DNA from: Vitis vinifera
Lineage: Eukaryota > Streptophyta > Magnoliopsida > Vitales > Vitaceae
DNA length: 64,000 nucleotides
Assembly (NCBI RefSeq): GCF_030704535.1
Contig: NC_081823.1
Location: 8,273,001-8,337,000 of the forward strand
Reading direction: 5' to 3'
Part shown: piece after piece, positions 47,650 to 60,330 of the stretch
Layout of the letters: the number at the start of each line of letters is the position of its first letter
How positions within the stretch are numbered: position 1 is the first letter of the stretch
Made by a program: the position numbers and the translations under genes
Notes under the pieces: model-generated
Told to the model about the DNA's origin: nothing
What the model saw: only the letters and a program-made list of their open reading frames with translations
Database searches by the model: none

Positions 47650-48740
47650 AGTTCTGAATAATTAAGGATGGTTGTTGACACATCAAACCTTCAAATTAGT
47701 GACAGCATCACAGATGGATGGTTGTTGATACATATGCTTGTCACATCGACATAACTGTAGCAGCTCTTTAATGAGTTCATACTTCTGATTTGACTTGCTC
47801 AAAATGCAAGATCTGTCAACAGAAGGGAAAATCAAGGTTGAAATTAAAGAGAGAAAATTGGAAGAATCTCATTCAGTGTACATAAAAGATTCAATTCCAT
47901 CTGGCACTTAATGATGGCTTCGTTGCTGTATAATTCATAGGATTTACTTAATCACAAAACTGGCCAGTGATAGATGGCTGAAAGACTTCCTTTTGGTTTT
48001 CACATGGCTGAAATTAGCTAGTGAGTCATTGGAACCACTCCGATCTCAATTAGTGTTCAGTGAGGGTAGAACGACAATCATTTGGGTGACCATCTACCTG
48101 GCTTAAGAGCCAATCCCTTCCCCAACATGATGGTGTCCTGGCTTGAACCCATGACCTAGACTCTGACATCAACTCTTGAATTGTGCTTTACCATCTCATC
48201 TTAAAATTATTTGGTGTGTTAATAGCCTAGTCTTTTTTATAACATTGGACGTACCCTAATCATTTGGGTGGCCAACCCACCTCGCTTAAGAGATACATTG
48301 TAGCACCCCATTCAAATCTAAACAATGTATGAATGCAATGATACGGTCTGTACTCTTTTAGTTGATCCAAAGGATCATATCTATGCTTATACCTTTGAGG
48401 GAACCAAAAATGGTGCTGACATTCTTGATTCTTCCATTGTACTCAGACAAGAAGGTTGGATGGCAACTCGATGAGTTCCCTACACTTAATTGGCCTGTAT
48501 CAGGGAGCCAGAAATGGTGCCCGCATTGTACTCAGACAGGAGCTTTTAACACACTCTTTTTGGTTGCAGCCAGACACAAAATTGCATCGAAACACCCACA
48601 GCCACACAATGAGGGGAACAAAGGATAACATAATGTCATGCCCGCAAACAAACGGATCTACCTTTTGGGGTTCCTTATACATAGAATCCTTAGTTGTAAA
48701 TCCCATATGCCAACTAGTTGGACTGCAAGGAGGCCTGAAC
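47650..48740 (+). repeat. Duplicated non-coding segment, copy 2
   Basis: Partner of 46375-47160. It contains about 250 bp not present in copy 1 (about 48055-48310). That DNA is bounded by a direct repeat beginning 'aatcatttgggtg' at 48078 and 48259, suggesting a separate insertion with duplicated ends. Confidence 0.7.
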
Positions 48741-49059
48741 TAACTTTGATGCTGTGCTTTTGGCACTTCCAGTAATGATAATGCTGGGAAGATATAGATG
48801 TATCGGGGTGAATCCTAGACCAAAATGTCACCCAAAAAGGAAATCAAAATTGAGACAGAAAACAGTATATATAAAGTTAAACTGCTTAAGCAGATAATGG
48901 TGCAAGAAAGGACATAGAACAATCATAAAGGAATGTAAACCTTGCTGATCGGTCACATGATCAGAAAATATCCCAATGAGAAAGAAAGAAAAAAAATAAA
49001 AATTCATCTTAAATGCATGTGAATACAGGTTCTGGCCACTTCTTCAGCTTTACAGTCGT

Positions 49060-49185
49060 GTGGCTAGAATCTCAGTAGCTTTCATTTTCATCCCCTTCTG
49101 TGGATCTCCATCATAAACAAGCTTCTTTCCCAGTGGGTCCTGGCCTTCTTCCAATTGAGAAGTCCATCTCTAATTGAATGAGAAA
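49060..49185 (-). pseudogene. Possible orphan exon
   Basis: On the minus strand, after an acceptor-like 'attcaattag', a frame reads TSQLEEGQDPLGKKLVYDG and continues KGMKMKATEILATRL to a TAA at about 49060. It has the composition of real coding sequence, but I recognise no family and find no linked exon upstream. The overlapping minus-strand frame starting MYAVAVEDQRL is an alternative. It may be the end of a decayed gene. Confidence 0.25.
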
Positions 49186-49439
49186 GCCTTTGATCTTCAA
49201 CCGCAACAGCATACATCAACGGAGGTAGCTGGTGAGATCTAGAAGTAGAAGGATCCCTCCAAATTGGGTGGGCCTAAGGTGACAGAGACACAACATGCTT
49301 GAAACCACCAGCTCTCTATGCTTTTATCATGGGTTGAAGAAAAGATTGTCTGCAGGAAAAATGGATTCATATCTTGGGTGGTAGTATAAGTGTAGCAAAG
49401 AGAAGAAGAAGAAGACCAAAGGTAGCAGTACGGCAATGA

Positions 49440-50410
49440 TAAAATCAGTATTTCTTGGACCCCATTGAGGCATATATCCCATGTGAAGGTATGAAAAATT
49501 TCACGTGGGAGTGTCCAGTTGGCTAGGCCAATTGATTGGGCATAATGGCAAATTTAATCATTCTGGTTATGAGTTCAACTACCAGTAGATATCCTCAATC
49601 TCCACGCTGATGAGGAAGTAAAATCAAGACCACAGAACTCTTGATGCCAACAGTTTAGAATGTACCTTGTAGGGCCTTAATGAACATGGTACGCAGAATG
49701 CCCATGATCAGAAGCACTGGCATTAATATCAATCCAAACTATTAATTAATATGGTGTTTACTTCAGTCATCATGTTAAGCATTTTGCATCCACTCTTCAC
49801 CATATAGAATTGGACTCGTATACGGGCAAGGGGCCTCAGTGATCCAATCCTTGTCACAACACTCAGCTCTACTGATGGTGTATAATCAAGTAGCCATGAT
49901 AGATGTAGTGTGAAAAGTTGACCCATGTTCGATCTTATGTTGGAGTGGAAACGCCACATTTATGAAAGATGTTGGAAGGGTGTTCTTAAATTCAAAGCCA
50001 TATATATATCAACGATACTCAACCTCAAATTCAAAACGATTTTAATCCGATATATTTTTCATGAGTTTAAATTAAAAATAATTGTATTTAAGTTAAATTC
50101 ATATTGACCTATATAATTTATTTAATAAATATTTCTTTTAAGTCTGTGGTAGAAATAGTGTAAAAAGTTAACCTATGTTGAATCTTATTTCAAAGTGGAA
50201 ATGCCACATTTATGAAAGAAGTTGAAAGGGCGTTCTTAAATTCACGTAAACTATACTCAAACCACAAATTCAAAATCGTAACGTCATAATTGTGCTTAAG
50301 TTAAATTCATATTAATCTATATAATTTATTTAATAAATAATTCTTTTCAAGTTTATATGACATGATAATGACGTTAACCGGAGTATAATTCCAACCTATT
50401 TATACATATT
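49440..50410. other. Intergenic, partly repeated
   Basis: Sequence around 49915-50110 (cacatttatgaaagatgttg) recurs in diverged form at 50155-50340, a local tandem duplication of about 240 bp. A minus-strand frame at 49729-49959 has no recognised domain. Confidence 0.45.
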
Positions 50411-50421
50411 TGACTCGTAAC

Positions 50422-51641
50422 CAAGGAGGAAAATATCGGGATATATCGGTGATATATCGCCGATATATCGTGTATCGGGAGGGGTCGACACGATATTTCG
50501 TGAAGAAAAATCGGAGGGGAGATATTTCCGTAAATATCGCCAAAATATCGGCGATATATCGGTTCGGAGAGATATATCGGAGATATTTTGAAAAAATCGC
50601 CTCTGGTGGCAAAATATCGGTGATATATCGGAAATATATCGCTGATTTTTTGGTGATATTTCCCCTCCTTTATGCAACGTGATCTGACGGCACAGATCAC
50701 ACCCGTGTTGATCCGACGGCCTAGATGTGATTCCAATGGTAATATGGCGATCTAACGGCCAGATTGCTCCCAATTTTTTATCCAACGGCCAAAATTGATT
50801 TTCAACGGTAAATTAATGTTCCAACGGCTATTTTGGCCCAAATTTATTTTATAAATAGCCCAAATTTCATCTATTTTTGCTTTCATTCTTTATTTGCTCT
50901 CTCATTACTCCAATTTTTATTAAGGTTGCTCAATTATTTAATCATTTTAAGGTATATTTGTTTTAAATTGTAATTAATTTTGTTTGCAATTGTAATTAAT
51001 TCATGTATTTTTAATTAATTAGTATGTTTGCAATATGGATTATTTAATGTTATTTTTACATTCAATTGTAATTAATTTTTATATTTTTATTGAATTAACT
51101 TAGGTTAATTTGATTATTTAATTATAAATTGATATGTTTATTTTAAATGATTATTTGTGATTTTTTTTCACATTTAGAATTAAATTAAACTAGTTAACTT
51201 AGCTAAATTATTTAATTAATTTAATTAACATGAACTAGTATATTTTGAATATGAAATATGTTTATTTAATGAATTTAATGTGTACAAATTATTGATATTT
51301 AATGAAATGAAATATTTTATATAACTTTATAATGAGAACAATTACAAAATTAACATTTCTTATAGATCGACATGATATAATTACATCTAATATTGCAAAT
51401 TATATCATATATATATATATATATATATATCAAAATTTTCAATAAAACAACTTTAAAATGTCCATTATACTTCTAATTATATTATTATGAGGTTTTCCTT
51501 GCATTTCCATGAGTTTTTAACAATTTTAAGCCTACTGATTTTTTTTTTCCAGAATATCCACCGATATATCTCCGATATATCCGATATATCCGTAAAATCG
51601 AAATACCGATATATCTGTGATTACCGATATTTTCATCCTTG
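50422..51641. mobile_element. Non-autonomous hAT transposon, 1.22 kb, probably an internal-deletion derivative
   Basis: Ends are CAAGGAGGAAAATATCGG and, complemented, CAAGGATGAAAATATCGG. The flanks are a perfect 8-bp direct repeat, CTCGTAAC (50414-50421 and 51642-51649), as hAT elements make. Both subterminal regions are arrays of 'gatatatcgg' words (about 50430-50650, and in complement 51550-51635). Inside the left array is a run of 'aacggcc' words and a promoter-like 'tataaatagcc' at about 50850, followed by CT-rich leader-like text. The transposase that should come next is absent, replaced by AT-rich DNA with an (AT)n tract at about 51408-51430. Confidence 0.9.
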
Positions 51642-51649
51642 CTCGTAAC

Positions 51650-53213
51650 TAGGTAAATTGAATTATAAACATGTTAGGTTAGAAGTTAATCATATTAACT
51701 CAAATAAAACCTAACTCCACTTGATTATGAAAAAACCCTAGTTATTAAATGAGGTACCAGATATGTAACTTATTTAATAATTAGATTGGGTTTAAGTTTA
51801 TGTTTTAATCTTAATTATTATTTGAATCATATTAAAATCAACCTATTTAATCAAATATCTAAATTTTAACACGATACAAATAAGATCAAGTAACACGAAT
51901 TATCACCCATCAAACCGTTTTGACGGACCCTAGGCGAGGCCTTTATTGTCCTAAAAGAAACACAACATTTTACTAGATTTTTGTTTTTTTGGTCAGAAGA
52001 GGTTCTTTTAAAAATAATGAAAATGAAACCTAGTGTAGAATTCACAACAGGTGATTTGCAATACTTAAAGACACTCTTTATTTGAATTCTTGGCTTTCAG
52101 AAGACAAACCTGCAAATACGGAGGGGGGTTGGGGAAGTAGGGCCAAAAATAAGTGAGTATAACTCAGGGATGCAACAACTTGGACAATATTACCTAACGG
52201 TAACTTGATTTTGGGCTGGCACGGAGAGTCTTGCAATTTGGGTTAGGATGTTAGACAACACGATCCAAACCCGAACTTGATCAATTAAATATTTAATAAT
52301 TTTAATTAGATAATTATGTTGATCTTAAAATGTTAATTAAAATCCAAACAACTTATCTATATAAAAATAAACAAATTAACTTTGGTACCAAATTGTTGTA
52401 TTAGATTGACGGATTTTTGTTGCATTAGATTTGTAGATTTCATGTTGATGACATTAACATATATGGTTTATTTCTACACATAGTTAAATGTAAATTTTAA
52501 TGGATAAAATTTCTCTTAGACTTTTTTAATCTTTTGCTTGCTAACATGTTATACGTTTTTTTTTTACATTTATTTTTAAAACTTTTTCTTATTGCAATCC
52601 AACCGATCGAACTTGACTTAATCGAGTTTTGACCTAGCTCGTATAAGCTACCCACTAACCCATAAATTTTTCTTTAATCTGAGTTTAACTCAATTTCAAC
52701 TTGGACTTAGGAAAAAATGTTTGAATTCAGCTTGAGTTGCATAACTTCGGTTAAATATCGGGTTAGGTTGAGTTTCTAGCAAATATGATTACTCTTTGGT
52801 TCAACTTAGATTGATTATCAACTGGATGCAGCTTGCCAAAGTTGTGACCCCGTTTAGGAAGTACAAGTTGAAGAGCTAAGACGAAATGTTTCTGTGCACT
52901 AAGGCAGTGCACTTTATTTTGAAGGACTAAACAAAATATTTGTTTGATTTTCAGAAATCATCTTTCAGGAGGCAATCACTCGGAGCTACGCAGCAGTTTG
53001 GTTCTCATTTCAAATCAATTTTAGGTGCCATCAGAGTCCTCACTTGGCATTTTCTCGTACCATGATTTTCATCCCATTTTCATTTTCTGAACATTCCCAA
53101 CCTACCTAAGGGTGGGCAGTTTGGAGCCTTGCGAACTGAGAGACCATGACCCGGAACTCTCAAATAATGTTGCATAAAACCAAGCAATTGTTGCCATACA
53201 ATGCTTGAAGCTG
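51650..53213. other. Intergenic between the hAT element and SPO11-1
   Basis: AT-rich DNA. Text around 52200-52280 and 52600-52780 (for example 'cccgaacttgatc', 'gggttaggttgag') resembles decayed hAT-type ends. The last few hundred bases contain the SPO11-1 3' untranslated region. No further gene is supported. Confidence 0.4.
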
Positions 53214-56200
53214 TTACACGCCCTCTGCAACTTGAATCTTGGATGGTATATAATTTTCGGACAAAAAGGAAAGTGAATGCACAGACAATGCTTCGATCTC
53301 AAATTTTACTCCTCTTTGCAGCATCAGCTCTAGTTCCAACCTTACAAAACAAAGTACCATTTACACATGACTATATGGTGCAGCAAAATGAGAATAATTG
53401 TAAGATAATCTGAGAGTTTTACAAGATTGAACCTCCAGTGCAGCAATTCTTGTTGGAGATAGCATCGATGTAAAATGGCTTCGGTTTTCCTCTTATCTGA
53501 CAAGAGTTCAGGATCTCATGCAAAGTTGGAAAAAGAATTAGCTGAAAGAAAGCCCATTTGCAAAAGGCCAAATTTAATATCATTCTCACCTTCTGCTGTC
53601 AAAGGAAGAAGACATGGTTCTGGAAGACCATATTTCTCAGAGTCTGAAGGAAAAGCTCCAAGCCATTCTATCTCTGGGACTCGTAGAAATTTTGCATCAT
53701 AGGCCATTTGCTTTTGAAAAGGAGCAAGAGCAAAAACAAACTGTTACTTTGATTATAAATTTGCTAACTGATAAAATATAGGCAATTAAGGACACAATTG
53801 ACTTATTCAGTACTCAAATTTTAGAAGTTTGATTTCCCAGTAGCTATAGAAGTTACACTTGCTAATTGGAGATAAGTAATACATAAAAGACAAGATAATT
53901 GATTATTTTCTCAAGTAACCAGACCATGGAACCAAACCGATATGTTGTCAGGATGTCAAAGCCATAAGGATCGCAATCTACCAAGCAATAGACATGCAGA
54001 TGCAACTTCTCTACGAGAAGACGCAAAAACCTGAAAGAGAGTTAAATGCATGTGTGCATAAGAGATTTGATAGAACCAAAATGCGAAAGTGAAGATTTGG
54101 CTTTACACATACATGTAATCTCCTTTTCTGATGGGAAATGAAGGAAGAGTCATTACCTTCTTGTAGGGATATCTGGATATCCTCTTCCCTGACAAAAAAA
54201 CATTGTCAAAAAATTGATCTTTACGGAGGGTTGAACAAAGTATGTGCTTACTGTGATAACAATGCAGCGATTTTTGTTGCAGAATTTGTCATTTGCTAAC
54301 CGCTGGAACACTTCATATGGAAAATTCAACTAAAATGGTTTAAATCTATAAATACAATCTGGGATATCAAACCAAAAGACCAGCTTTGCTAGAGAAGAGT
54401 TTTACCTGATTCTTTCTCCACAACCAATATATACTGGGCAACACTGACAATATCTAAATGCAAGAATTAAGGCAAATCTCAATTTATCTTTGAAAGCATT
54501 TCTCTCATAGATCATGAATAAATTTAGTAAAAAAACTTGTTAAATGCTATATTCTCATCACTATTCATCAACTTTTTTCATTTACAAATATTACACACTC
54601 AATTGAGGGTTAAGTTTAAAAGTGGTTGAAATTAATTTTAGTAGGAAGTTTATAAATTCTCCTGTTGACCATGTAGATACCTTTGACTTCTTCAACATGC
54701 ACAGGGACAGGGTAGGCCTGCAAGTGCACCAAATGGATGGTTTCAGCTTAGATAGTGAAGTCATCATGCCATGGAATTCATAACTACCCTCTTCTTTTCT
54801 TACAGTGTTTGGGCCATTTATGCAATCAAATTTCTTTCCAGCTTCTAAGAATCTTAACCAGCCCATCACCAATCTAGGACAAAAATAAAAAAATTCAACA
54901 AATATTTGGACAAACTATTTGAACTGTAACTTGATTAAAAAAATGAAACAACAGTGAGGATTATGCATAATAGCTCGGAAATAAGAAAATTATCATTTTC
55001 TTCATGGAAGCTAGCCACATAGTGGAGAAACTGCAGCTTAAAAAGATGGTTGATATGATACCAAACAATGAGGGGATAAGATGGGTATAAAGTCCAATTC
55101 TACAGAAGGCAACTGTGAATCTGATGAAGCACGTTATTCTGGGCCTGTTGGATATTTAGTTTTTGGTCCTGTTGCAACTTTGCAGCATTCTTAATTAAAT
55201 TTTCCAACAGGTCCTACTTGACAATGCTTTTTCCACAATCCCTTAGACAAAGGTCTCTTTAGTTTATTATGGAGACAAATAGAAATAATATTACAAGGCT
55301 TGATCACAAAATCATAAAATCATGACAGAATTTAGTTGGACATGCATATAGCAATGATAGTGGAGACATTATTAGCTATGATTTCCTTTTCAATGCCCTA
55401 CATTTTGAAACTTATAATTAGCTATAGTTCCCTTTCCAGTGTCCAACATTTTGAGACTGCTTATGTGAGTATTCATGTAGTTCTGCTTGTACGATGATAA
55501 GTGAATATACAAACCTTTTTCTTGGTGCCTTATTTAGCTAAGTCGTGGATCTTATGGCCAAAACAAGGAGAATAATTTTTGTGTTTTTGATAGGGAAAAT
55601 TTTGCCTTCCTTAGTTCTAACTAGTGCTTGTTTTGGTTTGCTTTTAGATTTTATGCGATCTTCCTCAGCTGTGTGGCTTTTGTTGCTTCTCCTTTTGGAG
55701 TTTTTCCTTTTATTTTGATCAGATTTTATATATTGTGGAAGGATATCTAATCCTTCTGGATATTTTAAATAAATAGAAATGATTTGGTGAATTTCTAATA
55801 TAAATAAATAGCGACCCTGTGTTTACCAAAAAGGGCATATTGCACTCACCAACAAGGACACATACATGAAGAAGGTACCTACCCTTTTCCAACGGACACC
55901 TGCCAAAGGGAGACAACACAAAGTAAATAACTCAGATAAGGCAAGTCTTCTTTCAAAATTTAGAATGCAGCTAACAAAAGCAATCTGAAAATTTAAGATC
56001 ACTTCCTTTTTAGTGCATTTCTTTAACTTTCAGCCTATTAACAAGGTATAGAGACCAGAGCTCGCCATACATATTTCACATCAAGAACAGTTAACAAAGA
56101 CAATTACAAGAGCAATTCTGTGAGGAAGCCATGCTTTATCTAGAAAACAAATACATAATTACGCTCCCTTGCATGTTGATTTGTGTATAATCAACCAAAT

Positions 56201-58104
56201 ATACTCTAAATAAACACGCACTTAACTAGCAAACACTAACTTACATGCATGTTATGACCACCATGGTAATGAAGAGATCAAAGTGTGACAACCATCCTCC
56301 CTATTTGAAACATACCTTAAAAGGATCCAGAAATACAAGGAAGGTAAAAAGATATAAACTGTAATCTACGAGCTCAATATTAAACAATTATCATCCAAAG
56401 CTTTGTCCACATAGTGAAGGTCTTGGCTTGATAAACCATGTATTCAACACTGCATTTTAGGCATGCATGATCCTAATTTAAGCTATATATTTAAAATAGA
56501 TTGCACAAAAGTAGTAATAAAAAAACTGATAGCAACACCTACCACATTTAGGTTGTGGCGACTGCACTGCAGAAGGATACATATGTCATTTATTGCTCGG
56601 TCTACAACTGACTGATCTGCATTGCAGATATAAACAGAGATATGGAGAACAGAGGACATTATACAGGAAAAATAAACCTTTGACCTCTTTAAACAAACCA
56701 AATACACCTGAAAATACAGACGGATGCATGTAATATATATCTCTCTTTGATCCATGTCTATTTTCTTGTAGAAGTTGCTGAACGATCAATAGCACTCTTA
56801 GCAAGACATCTAGAAAGAATTAAGCCCCAAGAGTTCAGGGTCAACCAGAAAGCTGCATATTCCAAACCTTAACTCTCAGAATAGAGAAGAACTCACCCAG
56901 TCTACGTGCATGACATTCCCTCTGAAGTGTGAGAATCTCCTTGCCCTTGGACAAATCAGAGCTGCAACAGCTGCAAACAGCAATTGGTAAACCCTCAAAA
57001 GTTGCCACCTTCAGTTGAACATACTTTATAAATGAATTGCTTCTTCCAGTATCTAAACCATGATTATCAAGCGTTTCATGCCTTTCATATATGGTAGTTT
57101 CACTCTTGGAAGCCAGAAAATAGCTTTAAAAATGTCACCAAGGTAATTTTGAAATTTTTTTATTTATCTGCAATTTAGAACTTCAAATCTCAAAAATTTT
57201 GAAACTTGCAGGTTCATAAATACAAATTATGGTTATAAAAAAAAATAATAATAATAATAAAAAATAAAAAATAAAAAAATTGCTTTTGAAAGAAAGAAAA
57301 TGACTTCTGTTAACCAAACACGGCCTAAATTGGTTGAACTCAAACGTGGAAACATTTCTATTTATCTGTTGCAGGAACTTTCAAACGTCAACTAACTAAA
57401 AGAACTCACAGATTCATAAATACACAAATCATGATTATAAAAATTTACATAATTTTTTTTCTTTTAAAAGTGAAAAAAAAGCATCATAAACATTGGTAAA
57501 CATTAAACAAAGAATCTGTATATCGATTGAATTTAAGAATCTCTATTTATATGGAAATTGAAATATAAATCACAAGTTGAAACAACTCATAGATCCATCA
57601 TGCATCATTACAAAAACCAGATAATTAAACTTGAATCAAGAAGTGCTGAAGGAATCGAACCAGTTTCCAGTGTTATCTGTGCAATAATTTCTGAACCGAT
57701 CAATCAAAACCACTGGAGATTTTCCAATCGAGAGATCATCCAGAATTGATCGAGTAAACTCTGAAAAAATAGAAAGAAAGAAAGAAAGAAAGACAAGCCT
57801 AAAAACTCCATTAAATTCTTCAACGCAGTTGACCAAAGGCTCTGTTTGTTTTCCTAGAAAACGAAGGAAAAAACAGCATTCTGAATTTTATCTTTTATTA
57901 TTATTATCATTATTTGAAAGATCGACTCTCACTCGGCGACCTTGATACACTGGTCCGCTCAACAAAAAAAACCTAAATACATCATTTCCTTGGATTTCCC
58001 TTCGTTTTCTGGGGAACCAAACAAGAAAGTTTTTTTGAATTTGAGAAACCTCTTATCTTCCGAAGCAGATCGCTGCGTTGTGAGCTTGAACGCTTTCCCT
58101 CCAT
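53214..58104 (-). CDS. SPO11-1: SPO11-1, meiotic DNA double-strand-break transesterase
   Basis: Topoisomerase-VI-A-like protein that cuts DNA at the start of meiotic recombination, acting in the nucleus with SPO11-2 and MTOPVIB. Fifteen exons: 58104-58050, 57760-57661, 56970-56897, 56809-56708, 56616-56543, 55899-55883, 54873-54804, 54717-54681, 54453-54406, 54310-54252, 54188-54157, 54030-53925, 53710-53590, 53496-53433, 53340-53214. All are GT-AG and the 1086 nt close to 361 residues, matching the 15-exon layout and about 362 residues I recall for the Arabidopsis gene. The catalytic tyrosine lies in KRDIYYMHP (second Tyr, residue 103). Toprim metal ligands are Glu189 (VVEKE) and Asp241/Asp243 (VDCDPYG). 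The start MEGKRSSSQ follows the family pattern. Exon 6 is only 17 nt. Intact and probably functional. Confidence 0.96.
55883..55899 (-). other. SPO11-1: 17-nt microexon of SPO11-1
   Basis: GTGTCCGTTGGAAAAGG, between acceptor 'tttggcag' and donor GTAGGT. With its neighbours it encodes VSVGKG, followed by LVMGW from the next exon. Skipping it would shift the frame. Confidence 0.85.
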
Positions 58105-58253
58105 TCCCTCCGAAGATGGTTTCTTAAAAAAATTCGAAAAATAGAAATATATTATGGTTTGGATCGGGATCTGTTTCGCATTCGGGTCGACGGGTTGCGG
58201 TGTGCATGAAAGATTTACATAAAAGATGTTTCTTAAACATCAATCTCATAAAG

Positions 58254-58650
58254 AGGCGTTGGATAAAACTCAATATTAATTAGTCAGTGATTTAAGTTGA
58301 ATTTAAATTAAATTATTAACTTAAAATTTATTACTTAATTCTTACTTTAAGTATTAAAATTATTTGATAAAATTAACTTAAAATTTATTTTAAATCATCA
58401 TATTGATATATTTATCTTTATAAATTATAATTACAGTAAAAAATGTCAGTTAATAATGAAAGTCATGAAATAGTAAAAAAAAGTAATTAGGATAAATAGA
58501 GGTAAAAATGTAAAATAAATATGACTTTAATAATAAGTTAATTACTTTTACTTATTAATTAAAGTTGTTTTTAACTTTAAGTCATACTATTAAGTTATTT
58601 TATCAAACATACTCAATTTACCAAATACCTAAATTAAGTTAAATATTAAA
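58254..58650. mobile_element. MITE, member B of the family at 44824-45257, opposite orientation
   Basis: The interior matches the complement of member A in long blocks (for example 'ttatttgataaaattaact'-type text around 58370 and 'ttatcaaacat' near 58600). The ends are more decayed. It begins about 150 bp upstream of the SPO11-1 start codon, so it sits in or next to that promoter. Confidence 0.65.
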
Positions 58651-60030
58651 GAAAATTTGTTTTTAAAAGCAAGAATTGTAATACATGTTTTTAATGACAC
58701 ATCGTATATTTAGGAGCTAAAGAAATTTTATTAAATTGTCAATTGAATAGTTAAAATGAATGTTAAATATCCATATATCAATATTTAATTAAGTAAAAAT
58801 TTTAAGAAATTAGTCAAAAATCAATAGTTTGAATTTTTCCCATGTCAATTTTGGAAAATGGGAAGTTAATAAATCAAATTTAATTTTAAAATAAATATAA
58901 CCATTAAATTATATGAGATTAGATTTTTTAATTTGAATATTAAGTATATTATGAGAATTAATGTAATTATTATGGGGTAATTATTGAACAACCTTATTTA
59001 TAAAAACTTGATAAAATTTGTAATATGTCAAATTATTATAATGATTTTTTAAAAGAAAAGGAATTTAATATTATAATGAATTGATATATTTTTGTAATTG
59101 GAATTAAAAATATAGAATTACAAAACATCAAACAAAATTGAATTGGAATTGAATCAAGATTAAGTTGTATTGTATGAATTTAAGAATTTATACAAAAAGG
59201 GTAAATTAATTAAATATGAATATTATAATTTAATAGATTTAACTTTTAAAAGATTGATTTTAACTGAGGTATAGTTGACAAATAAAGTGAATTAAATTAA
59301 TATCACCCTGAAGGGTTGAGAATATAATGGTTATAAGTTAAATGATTAAATAATCAATGGTGAGTGCATTATTTGAAAGTTATATCTATTTATATATACT
59401 ATTATTATTTTAATTTTTTGTGATTATATGAATTTTAATAGATTTTTAGTAGAAATTTAGAGAAATATTTAGTAATTATTTGTTGGTGACAAAATAGCTC
59501 ATGTGAAACAAAGAGAAATATTTATGTGAAGTGTTGTAGTGATTTAGATTGTGTTTGGAAGGTGAAATTGAAATTTAAGATGATTATTCAATTATATTTT
59601 AGTGTTGAAAATAATAAAAATTATGTGAAAAAATTTAAGTGTTGTTATATATTTAAAATATATATTTATATTATTTGGTATTATTTACTAATGGATTAAC
59701 TTATATCCTTAGTTTTAGCAAGGTGATGTTTGTTTTTTTACTTAATTCTAAATAGAACTTTAATGCTTAATAGTGTTAAATATTAAGTTGTTTGTTTTTA
59801 TAGTATTTTATTTCTATTAAGTATTAAAAAGTAAAGAAAAATCAATATGTTATTTTTTCTATTTAGAAAAAAGCTACATATTTTGGGTTTTTATATTTAA
59901 TAAAAAATTTATAATAAGTTATGAAAAAGTAAAAAAAAAAAAAAAAAAAAACCTAAATTATGGAAACAAATTACTTTTAGCAAAAAGCCAACAAAATATA
60001 CACCACTTTACTTTTGATTTATTCTTTTAT
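58651..60030. other. AT-rich intergenic DNA
   Basis: Very low GC. Around 59727-59830 (tgtttgtttttttacttaatt) resembles half of another MITE without a clear partner. A long A-run is at 59932-59950. No gene is supported. Confidence 0.4.
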
Positions 60031-60194
60031 TCAAAGATGTTTTCTTAGTTGTACATGGAGTTAGGAGTTAGTTTCAACAACTCTAATTTATAGGATCTCT
60101 GTAACAAACTTCTCTTACTCCTTTGTTGTATTTATACGCTTTCTTTGATCAATGAAATATTGAAACAAGAGTTCAAATTATTCAAAGTCTAACA

Positions 60195-60206
60195 TGGTAT
60201 CAGAGC
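60195..60206 (+). other. Copia primer-binding site
   Basis: TGGTATCAGAGC, complementary to the 3' part of plant initiator tRNA-Met, the usual primer for Copia elements. Confidence 0.85.
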
Positions 60207-60330
60207 GTCTTTAAGAGATAGCCAATATAATTTTATTTTATTTTATTTTTTAGCAATCATGACAACCAGATTAGCTCCCCCCACCATTTAAAACACCAAT
60301 GACCCTCAGAACACCCTCATCACCATTAAT

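Noticed and set aside
49500..49600. Possible third SINE (ttggctaggccaattg, later gagttcaact)
   Set aside because: The box-like words are imperfect and there is no A-tail or flanking duplication.
50374..50785. Overlapping open frames on both strands with 'ISDIYRRY'-like repeats
   Set aside because: They are translations of the 'gatatatcgg' word arrays in the end of a hAT element, in several frames at once.
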